A DNA stretch of 64,000 bases from Lasioglossum baleicum (GCF_051020765.1 NC_134941.1:6634001-6698000); one strand, 5' to 3'; positions 12,741 to 26,311 are shown, counted from the stretch's first letter. The notes: generated by a model from the letters alone, not told the origin. Program-made: numbers and translations.

Positions 12741-13036
12741 TATTTTGTTTATAATGATCACAATGATTACAATGATTACAATCTTGATCACAATTATTAT
12801 AATCTTGATTACAATTATTACGATCTTGATTACAATGATTACAATCTTGATCACAATTATTACAATCTTGATCACAATTATTACGATCTTGATCACAATT
12901 ATTACAATCTTGATCACAATTATTATGATCTTGATTACAATGATTACGATCTTGATTACAATGATGACGATCTTGATTACAATGATTACGATCTTGATTA
13001 CAATGATTACGATCTTGATTACAATGATTACAGTCT
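12741..13036. repeat. 21-bp minisatellite (about 14 units)
   Basis: Units of the type TTGATCACAATTATTACAAT plus c repeat with a 21-bp period. Because 21 is a multiple of three, both strands stay open for more than 100 codons of a seven-residue Ile/Thr or Ile/Val/Lys repeat. These frames are by-products of the repeat and not genes. Confidence 0.93.
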
Positions 13037-13110
13037 CACTCTTCGACACGTGGTTAGCAAAATTGTAAAAAAATTGTTTTTTAAAAAACCATGTTAAAAA
13101 CATGCGTGTT

Positions 13111-13333
13111 TTAACACTAAACCCACCGAACCTCAAAAGTAACAGGAACGTGCTTATAAAAATTGACAAGATTAATTTGGTTCAGACTTTGTGCGGCTCC
13201 TATTGTAATACGTGCTCCATTAAAGACATCTATACAATAATTTCTTATCAAATAATTGTTATTATTTCAATAAGTGTAAAATAAAAGATCTGGAATTGGT
13301 CATTTTGACCGGTGGTGGTAGGTTTAGTGTTAA
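13111..13333 (+). mobile_element. TTAA MITE, family C copy 1
   Basis: The element runs from TTAA-CACTAAACCCACCGAACCT to GGTGGTAGGTTTAGTG-TTAA. The 13-bp ends are inverted repeats and both TTAA sites are intact. The interior landmark TTTGTGCGGCTCCTATTGTA is shared with copies at 27376, 32754 and 47894. The 223 bp element is piggyBac-like by target site and end structure. Confidence 0.87.
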
Positions 13334-13499
13334 TAACTGAACGTAATCTTAATGGAAAACCCTGTAGAAAAAATATCATTATTTTACTAAATTGTCTAAT
13401 GATTATTTTCTTAAATAAAAGAGAGAGAGGGAGGGGATGAATACAAACGAGAAAACACTTGATCGGACATAGAGGTTTCAGTATCCTAAATTTTCAAGT

Positions 13500-13960
13500 A
13501 TCGATAACAGCTATTTTGACACGGCCCGTATCATATTATTGAATCGCGTCAAACGTCGCATTGGCTCGATCATTCGGAAAATGAAGATTTAATAGAGACC
13601 ACAACGTCAATTAGGCTATGATTAATCGTTAATTGGGACTGTAACGCGAACGCAGGCAGCTCTGAGCGTGGACTCGCCGGAAATTGCGGCGATTTCGTTC
13701 GCAAGAACGATTGTATCTGTGGTGGACAATAAATTCACGATACACAGACTCGAAAATTCACGGTAAATCCGACTGGCTACACTGTGACTGCTTTATACGT
13801 TACTCGTGATGGGTATTTACGAGCGGCGTCGTGCATGAGCAAAGTGAGTTTTCTCTGAAGGCATCTAAATTTCCTGCAGCGTAAACGCTATGAATTGGAT
13901 GGTCGATGGTATAATCGCTTCGAAATAATATCTTCTTACTGTGTGCTGTCGTTGTTCCTT
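13500..13960. other. GC-richer intronic island
   Basis: This is a repeat-free stretch with frequent CpG and no supportable ORF. It is a candidate for conserved noncoding or enhancer DNA; nothing in it identifies a function. Confidence 0.3.
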
Positions 13961-16900
13961 AATGACACAAGATTCTGTTATTTCGTTGAAAATCTTACGG
14001 TTCATATAAGCGCTTCAACACTTGTGGGAATCGGATCATGAAATTTTAATGAATACTGCTACTTGCAAATGCGATAGACTGCAATTTTCTTCGATTGTTT
14101 CGTTCCTAACCCGGAATGGTATCGTTCAATATTCAATTCATCTGAAAAATATCGTCTTGTAAAACGTGAATTGGTAAAAAATTCTTGTTCAATTTCTTCA
14201 CGTTTACAAGTTAGGTTTATCTCATAAACACTGGCACCGAGCGCAAAATGTAACTACGTTGTTTTATAAAAATTATAAGACTGAATTTATTTAGATATGT
14301 CGTGCTTGAATGAAGAAATTTATTTAATAGTTTCTGAATGGAAACATCTTTGTATATACAACTTTGTAATATATATAAAATATTCTACTATCATGCAGTG
14401 TGTTTATTTGATTTAAATATCTATTACAGCAAATAAACTGAATAGAAAAATGCATAGCGGCAACTAACACTTTTGTCTTCTCGTTCATTAGTCAGAAGCA
14501 AATGGAAAACTAATAAACGCGATTGTACATTATTCATGTACATATAAACTTCTTTTATTACCGAGTGGTGTAAATTGAAGAAAGGTGTGACGGGTAATAA
14601 AACTGTTTCGTCCAACGTAACCACTATTTTCCCCTCACGAGTTTAGTATTGTATAATATTTCCATTTCTGCGTTATTCCTCGCTTCTGCTTTCATTTCCA
14701 AGCCCTATGCTAGGATATCTTGTGTAACCAACGTTGGTTGTAATATTACGAACATGACTTGTTGGCGAAACAGGATATTACCTTTTTTTAAAAGTTCGTA
14801 GCAAGATCTTTTCAGCACCTTCTCTGTTTTATGCAGGATAAAACAAGACGAAGTGTAAGTTTGACATTACTCTGTAATGTTATGGCACAGAAATTGCTTT
14901 TTAACACACTTGAAAATGTTATAGCAGTGCTTGGAACGTGACAATGCAATTGCAAAGAGGAAAATAGTATAACTAATAGTATGTAAACCAGAAACTCTCT
15001 TACTTTCTTCTGGAAATTTATATTTTCGGGAGAATTAAGTTAGAATTGAATAGCTGGAATGTCAATCAAATACATTTCGATGAAGATGATTTAACTATAA
15101 TATATTTTCACTTGGCCCTATGATATGATCGAAACATTTTAAGCAGGAGCTGTGGACAATATTTAATTTTTCTATTAAGATATGCTCTCAGTATAATCAA
15201 TATCGTTTGTATTAATTTAATACAAATTAGTATGAGCCTTTTCAACATTCAACACCTTCCTCAAAGACTTTAAAAGCACCCATGAGATGAAAGACAAAGA
15301 AGAAATGCAATTTTGCATATTTAAAAGCACTTAGAGCTTTACGAAAATGTCAATAAATCAGTTCTTCCAAATTAAATATTTGTGTACTGAATTCTAAATC
15401 TTTAAGATTTTTAAAACGTTATATTTTCCAAAAATAAAATAGCACACTTCATTGCGTATGAACGGAAGTCAATGAACAGTAGCAAGGAACGTGTGGCTCG
15501 AGTAAATGTGGTACGAGGTCAAAAGACAAGAGGTAGGTGATGATAGTTAAGAGGATAACGTCGAGAGGCTATAGTGAGTACAGTGAAAACGACAAAAGTG
15601 AGAAAGTTGAACTGCCCTGTGAGTTTTCTCCAGCTTAAGACCACGCAAACACCGATATTCAGAACAAGCTTCTTTTCTGAATGCTTATGTCAATGGTAAA
15701 CTCGATTGGAACAGGTCGTGATAATTGCGGATCTTATACATTTGTGACGAAAGTGTACAGGTGAAACTTGAAATAGTAAAAATATTATTATCATTTTCAA
15801 AGTATTATTATAATGATTAAGATAGGGAATAAAATATGTAATATATATTTGTTTCCGTGGAGATAGAGAGAGCTTTTATTTTGCATAAATAACCCTCATC
15901 TCGGTATTTATGAAAGCTAGTCATTAATTAGGGAAGCGAGTGTCTATAGCTGCGAATACACTGACAATCGAGCAACTTTTTGTCGCCCCTTATTGCCCTC
16001 TTCTTCTTTTAGCGGATAAATATGTGACGATAGAAATGAAATAAGAAAACGAGAAATAATTGCTCGATGTTACTTCAAAGTGGACATAGCATTAGATCAA
16101 TCGTAAGTCAAAGTTTGAAAAAGATTTATGATGAATATATACAGGTTTCTTCTGATTATTTTGTTTATTTAATACAGTTTAAACCGGTATGAATGCAATA
16201 CTTTGAGGAAGTCCCCTATTGACTACAGTTCTATCCTAATAAAATGAGTTCTGTGGCAGATCGTCAATCACCAATGTGTTAACAGTTACGGAACATAGGA
16301 AATGTCTTTGTACTCGGCGACACCACGAAATATTTAGTATATCGGCGCAGTTTAACCGGCGTTTCTCGACGGTTTTCGTCTGTGCACAAAGTGGTTTCGA
16401 ATGTTCCGTAATCTTGGCGTGCTTAGCGGACAAAGACTAGGAAAGTGGCAAGCACATAAGGCAAAAGCAAGCACAGTCGCGAGAGATAGAGAGAGAGTGG
16501 CGAAATGCCAACCGATATACAGTCATGAACAGTCAGCACAAGTTCGAAAATATAGCTATCTTAGAGTCCATCCTTGTTCTTCTTGGTGGACACCGAAAAA
16601 CCGTGCTATTTGGCTTTAAACTACTCTTTAATGGTCGTACCGCGTTTTACGGGATTGTTAACACATGTCCCGATAAATTCTGTCTTCAATTAGCCACGAA
16701 TATCATGCGCGACATTGGAGTTGTCACTCTTCCAAACGTGCTTGGTAAAATTGTAAAAGAACAGTGTTTTTTATCATTTTAAATAACACTTCTTAATGTA
16801 AGACCCTATATTTCATATTTAACTAGAAAAATCAGGTTTTCATCCTTCTAGTGGACCTTAAAAAAAAATGTACTTTAAAAATTCTTATATTTAATACTCA

Positions 16901-17059
16901 TCTCTACCAATATAGCAAATAGCAGGGACCATAACTGTTATAACCAAAAAGAAAAAAAGTCATAGAATAACAAGTATTTCATCGACTAAAATCGTATTGG
17001 TTACAAATAAGGATTACAAGTAACCGAAAATTTTTTCTCTTGTTGATAAATGTTATCGT

Positions 17060-17346
17060 TGAAAGTTTATGCAAAATAAAAATTTCTTACCTGAATTGCA
17101 ACAAAAAAACTGGAGTGAAATAGAAATTTATTTTTTTCCCTATTATGTTTAGTAGGTTAAAAATAATATAATAGTATATTTAAATTTGACAATATTTTTG
17201 CTATCTTAAATTACACCTGCTCATTTTTGCCATCTTAAATTACACCTGCTCATTTTTGCCATCTTAAATTACACCTGCTCATTTTTGCCATCTTAAATTA
17301 CACCTGCTCATTTTTGCCATACATAAATGCATAAAATCCGCAGTAT
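17060..17346. mobile_element. MITE family A copy 4 with internal tandem expansion
   Basis: The left end (GTTTATGCAAAATAAAAATT) lacks the GCGGAT part. The right end is intact (AAATGCATAAAATCCGCAGTA). Inside, a 29-bp piece ending in ACACCTGCTCATTTTTGCCAT is repeated four times in tandem at about 17206-17322, making this copy longer than its relatives. Confidence 0.8.
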
Positions 17347-19024
17347 ATTTATAACAGTTATCAATGAGAGAAATTTATTTCGATCGCCCGTAACAGTTAT
17401 TGATGAAGGAAATTTGTAATAGTCATTATTGGATAGTACAACTTTCAAATGGTAGACAATCAATTATTTCATAAATTTTTTATTCGTAAAATTAACTGCT
17501 ACAATCAAAATTTAATGTGACAAACAAACAGATTTTGTGTTGTTCTTATGGTCTGTTGATTCGTCTTGTTGTACGAAACCTTCTCAATGAATTTCACAGG
17601 CTTGCTCCATCCGAAAAAGAGTAGACAACTCAATAAATAAGCAAGCAAAATAAATTTGCAAGATCCAATTTTTTGGACACTAATAACTGTTACTTGTATC
17701 CAAAAAGTATCAAAATCGATATTTTTTAATCATTTTGTTCTTCGAATTGTTTTCTTTATATTTTGTGTACATTATCTTAAATTTAAATAATAATCAACTT
17801 TTTATTAATGATTTTTATCGTAGAAAATTTTATAATAACTGTTATTTTTGGTCCCTGGTAAAGAGAAACGTAGTGGGGTAGTTAAATTTCATCTAGATCT
17901 ACAGATAGTTATGTGTGATTAATAGTTACACATTAAATAATTATTCGCATAAATTTTAATGAGACCACATCGACCCCAATAGTTAAGGTTTACATATATA
18001 CATCTATACGATAGAAAATAGTTTATATTATATGTATAAAAAGAATAGATGAATTTACCAAGAAAGTATATAAAAGAATAAATACATATACCCTTCCTCT
18101 TGTTCATTTAAGAAGTGTGCTACAATTAAAAAGAGTAATTTTACAATTCTATAACAATTACGACGTTCAAGGTTACATGAAAAATAGGAAATTGCTAATT
18201 TTCGGACAGGTAGCTCAGTGTTCTCTGTGCATTGCATAGATGGGCAATGCACACGAACGTTTTGTTCAGCAAATCGTTTGGAGATTCTAAACTGCTGCCA
18301 ATTTTGATTAATCCCGCGAATCCATTCAGCCGGACATGCTATTAACAAATGAATCAACACTCGTCGATGTCCAATATTTGGACAGGAACTTGTGCATTTC
18401 GCTCGCAATCGGGAAATTTGAGTCGGGGATTAATGGGAAAGCATGTTCGGGACGAGGACAGTGTGTGCATTTGGGAATTGCGATGTTGGCTTTCTCTCGA
18501 AGAAAACGGTTGCTGTGTCGTCGTCCACTAATAACTGCATCGATCACCGGCGAACAGTAACTTCTTCCACAGTCTGTGTACCCTTACGATAGATGGCACT
18601 CTGCTATTTTTATCCCAACTACCTTTTAAGATCGGGTCAAGTCAACGTGCAAAACATTTATTAACCCCGGCCGGTTTCCACCGGGGAACAAGGACAGCCG
18701 TATATTGTTTTGGGAAACATTCGAACCAAAAGGTCAACCAAATTTTTATTTCTACAGTAATCCTCAATAATTTATAAAAATATTTCTTCGTCGTTCACAC
18801 TGTTTTGATTCTCGAACTTCGTATGTCTTGCTCGTATAATATTGACGCAGTAGACAAGTTTTATAGCATTTTTTAAAAACTTGAATTTTTAACTGATTTT
18901 TTTGTAGAAGAGAAGTACCAAGTACAGGCTTGGAACAATATTTTATACAAATTTCAGTCTGTACAACACACACAATCTTTCTGAACAATTTTTACTTGCA
19001 TTATTATTATTTATTTTTTAAGGA

Positions 19025-19240
19025 ACATTCTTGAGATCGTTTGGAGTAAGTTTTTCCTTTGCGAAATTTTTCTCCGCGACTTTGTCAGGGAGTTATTAAT
19101 GAAAAACACGGACCAATCACAGCGCGGCTACAGTGAACCGGGGCGTGTCGTAACCTCGCTGTGATTGGCCCGTCTTTATCGTTAATAACTCGAAAACGAG
19201 GCCACGGAGAACATTTTCGCTAAGGAAAGAGTTGCTACAG
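19025..19240. mobile_element. Palindromic element, family E copy 1
   Basis: The left arm (AGTTTTTCCTTTGCGAAATT ... GAGTTATTAATGAAAAACAC ... CCAATCACAGCG) pairs with the right arm (CGCTGTGATTGGCCCG ... GTTAATAACTCG ... GAGAACATTTTCGCTAAGGA). Similar hairpins occur at 22356-22730 and 27624-27950. No TIR superfamily could be assigned. Outer termini are less clear in this copy. Confidence 0.75.
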
Positions 19241-19365
19241 TAAATTCTCTATAAACACACAAGTCTCGGGGAAGTTCGTTTGCATTCTTCGTCAACGGAC
19301 ACTATTTTTTTGAGCTTCAAAGGCCGAGCTGAACGTAGAGAAGGACAGCGCGTGTAAAGAGAGAG

Positions 19366-19430
19366 ACCGCGCCTCTTTCTTTCCCATACGCTGTCCTCTT
19401 TCTTTCCCATACGCTGTCCTCTTTCTTGTG
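19366..19430. repeat. 24-bp tandem repeat
   Basis: The unit CCTCTTTCTTTCCCATACGC plus tgt occurs twice in full and partly a third time, as a short pyrimidine-rich array. Confidence 0.85.
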
Positions 19431-19949
19431 CCCAAAACGTTCATCGTCAATTAAACCACTAAATACAGTTGAAATTATATCGTGTTTGGTCTTATTTTAA
19501 TCAGAAAATTTCCACAAATATATTGGTGAAAGTTTCATAAAAAAATAAGTAATAATAAAAAAGAAAACTTAAGTTGGTTTTACATTGTGAGGAAGCACGG
19601 TCCTTTGAACTGTGCCGACGACTGCGAGTCTCCGCGTCGCATTAGTAGTGGTTCACACCAATATACCCGAGCTGAGATCAGATTACTACAGTGCCGGGGG
19701 TATTTCTTTTGCGTTTATCGTTTTTGCCTTTTTGCGTTTATAGAGGATTTACTGTACAATTGCCCTGAGGAATCGCCCCTTTCAAGTAAATACAACATTT
19801 TGGGACATCCTGTATAAGACGTGTTTAGTCAGGACTCAAGTCAGGACACTCTGAATACTGCACCAGATTCGCATTGGGCTCGAATCTGTGCGAGCTGGTA
19901 CAGTTTTAGTATCGCAAACCTGTCGTGAACTCGATTGGCAGTGGATTTC

Positions 19950-20560
19950 ATGTCCTAACATATGTGACGCGCGTTCCGAAAGGATTAATCAGACAACCGG
20001 AAGAGAGCCCGGCATTCCAGATGGAAATTGTTAATACTTTCGTACGTGTTCCGCTACCTATCGAGGGATATAGGTATGATAGTCAGGTATTCCTGAGGCA
20101 TTGAATAGGTCTCCGAATCCGCCGATATACGCGCAGCATGTCAGCTCGAAAAATTCCAGGTTTTATATCGAATGGCAATTCGCGCAACGTCGCACGCCGG
20201 ATTTCCCGGGGAATTTATGTCCGATAATAATTCTCCCGCGCGAGCGAAACGATTAGTGGCTCGATTTATTTTATGTCTTTAATTAAACCGTTGAAACGAG
20301 GAATGTATAAAGTTGTGCCCGCGCGCTCTCTCGCAGCATTTAACTGTTTCAGCTTGCTGTTGTGGGAACGATCTCCTGTTTCGATAAACGAGAAAATATT
20401 ATGGCAATCGCGAAGCTACATTAAATATCGCGACTGGTTAAACCGAAATTTTGTGCATAATTTTATCGCAAATGAAAGGTTAGTGGACCGATTTTGCCGT
20501 ATGAAGTGTTTTGGAATCTTTCATTCCTCTTATCGTATAAAAGCAATAGAGTGACTTTCG
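19950..20560. other. GC-richer intronic island
   Basis: This repeat-free block has frequent CpG (for example 20130-20340). The longest ORF in it (93 codons from 20273) has no recognisable similarity or splice context. It may be a regulatory element. Confidence 0.3.
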
Positions 20561-22355
20561 GAAAAGGTGTACAATAATTTTGTAATTATACCTAATTGTA
20601 TATTTGCAGTTATATTTTATGTATTTTTAGTTATAAGCATTTTTGTAGTAAAAACAAATCAATTTACCGATAAATTAATACATTTTAAAAAAGATGAGAA
20701 GTACTGGAAGATCTTGAAGATTATAAAAAAATAATTATTATAAATTTACCTGGGCAACACGTGGATTTTATAACGGATGTAAAAATTTTACAACGAAGCA
20801 AAACTTGAGGAAGTTCATTGACAATGTCAAAATTTATTACAATTTAAAATAAAATAAAAGAGAGGATCATTTACTCATATTTGCTAAAAGTAATATTGTG
20901 TTGTAATATATCTAAAATGTCAGGTTCATTGTTGTTTTGTCTTAGCAGCTGGGCCATGTATTTCGGCATGATCTATCCGCTTTCATAGTCAGGATAAAGG
21001 ATCAATGCACCAACCTACCAATCGGTGAACTGGGTTATACGCAATGCGCCTATATTGCGGAGCTGCGATATGTGTAATCCCGTTCACTCAAATTTACATG
21101 CGAAGCTCGGGATATTCGACACAATGGCATCTTTGTGTTGCAGCAACAACGATTTGTTTGGTCTTTACCGATACCACAAAATTCACCCCATACAATGCTA
21201 TCCTGTGCGTTCAGGAAATATTTAGTCAACGATGGGGATCAGTGAGGTGAATTATCAGTTTCCATCCTTTAAACCCTCCCGGTACGATTTCCTTCAGGGA
21301 TGCAATGATCAGAGCTTCTTCATGCTCAATAACTTTCACAGAGGAGCAAAGACAATTTTTATTTGTTATAGGTATGCCTATGTTTACTTAAGTGCTTAAA
21401 TATTGAAAAAATAGAATTTTATTTGCTCTGAAAGAAAATAACATTCATATTAAGTACTATTTGTTTGAAATCACCATCAGCAGTCAATATGTTAAATTTT
21501 ATTTTGGTTTTACAAATGATCTATATACAACAAAGTTCATGTGTGATTTTTATAAAATTTCTAGTTATTCGTTAAGGATAGAAAAAGAATGATTTATTCG
21601 TCGATGTTGGCTTTTGAAGAAGAAAATTTCTCAAATGATTTAAAAATTAGGATTAACGGCCGTGTTAATAAGAAATTAATCGCAGTTCGATAAAATAAAA
21701 ATGACAAGTATATTCATCGAAGAACTCATTTCTCAAATTTAAATGAACTTGTTCAGTTCCTAAATACTATAAAATGTTTAATATTCCTTCGATTCTTCTG
21801 TTACAGTTCGATGTGTTTACTCAAGGTATAAAATTACAAGTAAAATAAAGCATGTTGAATTAAACTGCACTGCAAAAATGGGTGAAACGTCACACAAGGA
21901 TCTAATTATGATATTTTTTAGAATCGTATGAATAGAAAACAAAACATAATAGTTGATACAGTAAGAACAAGAACTAGTCTTTTCGACTCGCCACATATCC
22001 ATAAATAAATATAACATACCTCATTTGTGAGAGTGTGAATGAAAATATAAAGTGTTGCTCTACTTGTAGCGCCTAAAGGAAATTCACGGTTCATTAAACA
22101 TCCTTTTAAAGATTAAAGAGTAGAGACCAGTGTCGATTGCCTTCGATTGTCTTCAAGCTCTTTGGCTTCCATTCATGGAGATTGCTCGGCGAAGGATACT
22201 GTTCCGGTGATATCTCCGTACTTCTCGTTTAATCTTGCGAATTGCGATCGACGACGCAGCGCCTCCAAATACAAACGCGGATATCGAGGAAATACTTCGC
22301 TGTAAGATAATCACGAATCTGCTCCTCTAGCACACGTTCTCCTTTGGTTGAAATA

Positions 22356-22730
22356 TACGGGGTGTCCTAAAAATATACATACTTCCTTGAATGATTGATT
22401 CTGGAGATCATTTGAAGCAACTTTTTCCTTTGCGAATATGTTTCCCGCGGCTTTGTTTAGGAGCAGAGTTGGGCAAAAATTTTTATTTAAATAAAATTTT
22501 CGAACAAAGTGAGTTTTTTCCAAGTGGGTTTTAAACCCACTTTGTTCGAAATTTTTATTTGGATAAAATTTTTGCCCAACTCTGTGTAGGAGTTATTAAA
22601 GAAAAACACGCACCAATCACAGCGCGGCTTCGACACGCCCTATTAAGCGTGGTGTTGAAAAAGTTGCTTCAAATGACTTTAGGCATCGTGCTTTTCAAGG
22701 AAGTACAATATTTTTCGAACACCTAGTATA
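22356..22730. mobile_element. Palindromic element, family E copy 2 (host of a nested hAT-like MITE)
   Basis: The left end reads TACGGGGTGTCCTAAAAATA and the right end TTTTTCGAACACCTAGTATA. Internal arms (GAAGCAACTTTTTCCTTTGC / GTTGCTTCAAATGACTTTAG) pair as in copies 1 and 3. The element is interrupted at 22464-22584. Part of the right arm that follows GCGTGGTGTTG in copy 3 is missing here. Confidence 0.75.
22464..22584. mobile_element. hAT-like MITE nested in family E copy 2
   Basis: The 121 bp hairpin has ends CAGAGTTGGGCAAAAATTTT and AAAATTTTTGCCCAACTCTG. Its arms pair almost throughout, with the centre near AAGTGGGTTTTAAACC. It is flanked by TTTAGGAG and TGTAGGAG, an 8-bp target duplication with one mismatch. 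Eight-base duplications and CAGnG-type ends are typical of the hAT superfamily. The paralogous element at 27624 carries the uninterrupted site (TTCAGGAGTTATTAAAG). Confidence 0.88.
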
Positions 22731-22954
22731 GCTGTAGACGATTATGCAGACTTCCAATAGACCAATCGGGCTCGAAGATTCCGCCATGGTTTCTCATAAG
22801 CATGCTAATGAAATTGTGGTAACCACTATAATAGTTCCATTATTTTGGAAGGCAGAAGAAGTTCGTTAGATTTTTAAGGGGGGATCTTCATGCTAATTTA
22901 CCAGCGTTCAAATATGTTTTGCTATTTGAATAACCGATCCGCTGAAAATGCATA

Positions 22955-23090
22955 TTAACACTAGGTTTACGGAGCTTTAAAACTGCCTATATTACATTAA
23001 TTTATAAAAATAGCAAAAATTCATCTATCCATATTTTTAGGTATTTTCTAAATAGTACGTACCCAAAGAAATTAATTTGTGGAAACATTC
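22955..23090 (+). mobile_element. Diverged fragment of family C
   Basis: TTAACACTAGGTTTACGGAG resembles the left end of family C, and the following bases include an AAAAATAGCAA stretch like the AAAATGACAA of other copies. The right end was not found. It is probably an old truncated copy. Confidence 0.4.
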
Positions 23091-23139
23091 CTCATGGATG
23101 GAGCTTTACAATTAGAAGAATTACGATATTTAATACATT

Positions 23140-23320
23140 AATGTTTAATTGATATTAAATATATTGATATTTAATTGATATTAAATATATTGATATTTAA
23201 TTGATATTAAAATATTTATATTTATTTGATATTAAAATATTGATATTTAATTGGTATTAAAATATTGATATTTAATATATTGATATTTAATTGCTATTTA
23301 ATATATTAATATTGTTATTC
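23140..23320. repeat. AT-rich tandem repeat (TGATATTTAATTGATATTAA)
   Basis: Variants of a roughly 24-bp AT-only unit are repeated about seven times. It is low complexity with no coding content. Confidence 0.85.
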
Positions 23321-24979
23321 ATAATAGATTTAGAAAATTTTTAATTTCCTTAGAACATTTCATAATCTAATTTAACACAGCTGACATATTCCTCGATTTC
23401 AGATGCCATTTTCTTGTTCACGAAGACCTTGTGTATTTTTCACAAATTCCACTAATCCGAAGCTGTGTTTTTAAGTTTTACGATGTAGACATAAAACGGC
23501 AGTTGAAAAAACCAAGTCGGTGGACACATCGCTGAGAAAAAAAATATTGGAATGTTTCTGTCTACGCGATTTCACGTTGAAACATTCGTCGGCAGAGGGA
23601 ATTAGCGGAAGGTCTGTTTACTTAGCGAGTGCATTAGTAGAATGGGTTTTAAGGAATGCATTTTGAATCAAGACAAAGCAATACACATCTACGATTGTTG
23701 AATTGGGTCAAGGGGATTGCATGGCGTATTTGATACTCGATCTGCATAAGGCATCATAAGGTTTCGCTATCAAGGCGACTGAACTGATTACGTTACGCAG
23801 ACGTCCATTCTAGGTTAGCATCGTAGTTTACAACGCGAAAGTTATAAAAAATCGAAAATTTAAATTTCTTGCACCAACGTGAAACACAACTACAATAAAG
23901 GAAACCACAACGCATGAATCGTCACAAAAATACAAGGTGTTCAATTACGTGGGTTAAATAATTTAATAAAAAAAAAATTGCGCACTTTTATGCAAATAAA
24001 AATTGTCTGTGTTCATTTCAAACTACAGGAGTTACATAAGTTGGAAATTTTCTATTCATTTTTGTTATCATAATTTTATTATTAATATTAACTTATGTAT
24101 ATACCTGTATCATACGATATTTAACTAGAAGATTCAATATTACAGTGGGTATTAAAATAATGTGAAATATGAAACTCTTAATATAATTTTATTAACTTTA
24201 AATTTTTGAATTGTAATTATTACGTCTTTATTGAAACTCAGAATTACAAAGATATTGTCGATAAACATTTAAAATTGTAGGAATAGCATATTTCTCGTAT
24301 TTTGCACAACGGAATCCGCTAAAATGGCACTTTCGTACGGTATCGTGGGAGCACGTAATTATGTCAATACTAGTGCAGCTGGAAGTTCGATGAATTGTGT
24401 ATTACGGAATATAGGGAACTTATTACACGATCACGTGGAACGGAAAGACAGGGTGTACGAAGAACAGGATGATTTAGTCGAATCCCCCAGCACTGTATCT
24501 TCTCTTCTACCTCGTTTGCTGGCGGCGAATAGATGAATACAAAAACGCTATCTGTTAACGCTTCATTAAACTTTCTCGACGTTATTAATCCACAGGGTCT
24601 AGGGTTTCATTCGGCCATTAATCGATAACTCATTGAATCCTGTTCAATCTCAGATACGAATCTTATCTCTTTGTGAAAGTGCTTGCACACGTTTTGGCGC
24701 GACATTTCTGTCGAGCTTCTCGTTTTTGCTTTGGGGTGCATTTTACACTGATTTCTGAAACTATGCTTCTCGAAATACTTATCGCATCACTCGAAAATTG
24801 TCGAACTGTGCATAATTTTCTTAACGATGTAAATGGACAGAATGCTTCGTGAGCAATTTATCGAATTTGTGGCCTACACAGTTTTGAGATGGGCACTTGT
24901 TTTAATCAATCTAGAAACTCTAAGAAAATAATATATTCATATTGTTAAATTCTTTACACTTTTTTTATTGTCCTCAATT

Positions 24980-25022
24980 TTACTACCACTTGTTTACCAT
25001 AAATGCATAAATCTGCAGTTTG
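24980..25022. mobile_element. Right-end fragment of MITE family A
   Basis: CTTGTTTACCATAAATGCAT followed by AAATCTGCAGTTTG matches the conserved right end. No left end could be paired with it. Confidence 0.45.
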
Positions 25023-25961
25023 GTGATAACATGCAATAAGTCTGCAATGAATTTCGTTAAATTGAAAAATAATAATTTACTAGTCGTTTACAAATAGTAA
25101 AAAATTCGAAATAAAAAGAAGCAATACATGCTTGACTGTTGTTTGTATTAATTTTTTAATGTATCAATGTATGTACTAAAGCAATATAATTACTGATCTA
25201 TTTATTACATGTTTGTATAAATATTATAACAACAATTTAACCGCATCGATATTCAGCATAAATCGTATTTTAACTTTTATCAAGAGATAAAAACAAGAAA
25301 ATGGTTGCACATGCACATTTCTATTTCCCACGGATAAATTGAAATAGATAAAAATGTAATCTTTCCCATTAATCGTTTCATTAAAGTAAGATTACCCTGA
25401 GACTAATTAAAATTCGTAAAATTTGGTGTTTTTCCAATTTTGTTCATGACTTAAATAAACTTTGAAATTCTCAATCTACTTACCTTTTGTAAATAGTGGG
25501 ACTTTAAAAAATAAGTATTTTTACATTTTCGTAGAGACTCGGTTTACCATTTATATTCTTTTCCCGGCATATGCGTCCTCATAAATATGCACAATAGAAG
25601 TGTTACTTTGAAACCTGGCGAGTGACATGAATGACGAGAAGAAGCGCTGGAGATCTCCGTTATATGGAAATCTGAGACACCCCTAAAAGTTTCGTCGTAC
25701 TTTTTACTTCTCTTACTGCGGGAGAGTGTGAGACGTCTCGGAACTTTATTTTTCGGTATTGACAAGCGCGAGAATTTACGGACAGGCGACATATGAACTT
25801 TTAAACTTGTACGATCGGGGAGGAGTTCGTAATAAGTACGGAATCGAAGTTCAAACTTCATTTTGCTCGCCGACGATTGCACAACTGCAATAAGTCAGGG
25901 ATCCATTAAATTATCCCAGAACATGCGAAAGTGGAAATTCCAAACAACATATATTTATAAT

Positions 25962-26311
25962 TAAACTGCGGACTCTTACGCAATATTAAAATTGTTTGCA
26001 TTAATTGCCAGAAATTCAAGTGCTACATATTTATATCTCCTCCTAACAGTTTATTAATACTAAATTCATAATGCTGAATACTCAAATTCATTAATACTAA
26101 ATTCATGAAATACTATTGTCTAGCTTTTAATCTTCCGTCGATATAAATTATTATTACAGATTTTTATAAATATAATATAAAAAATATTTGCATCGATTAC
26201 AGTGAACAGTGGCCAATCATAAATTTCTTTCTTCATTCAATAATTTTGATAAATCAAGGTTTAAATTACGCCTACTTATTTTGCCATAAATGCATAAATC
26301 CCGCAATTCTA
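25962..26311. mobile_element. MITE family A copy 5
   Basis: The left end is TTAAACTGCGGACTCTTACG and the right end TAAATGCATAAATCCCGCAA followed by TTCTA. It holds a direct duplication (ACTAAATTCATAATGCTG / ACTAAATTCATGAAATAC) near 26067-26115. At 350 bp it is longer than most copies. Confidence 0.7.

Noticed and set aside
12738..13169. Open frames of 107 and 143 codons on opposite strands
   Set aside because: They are produced by the 21-bp tandem repeat and consist of a seven-residue Ile-rich repeat.
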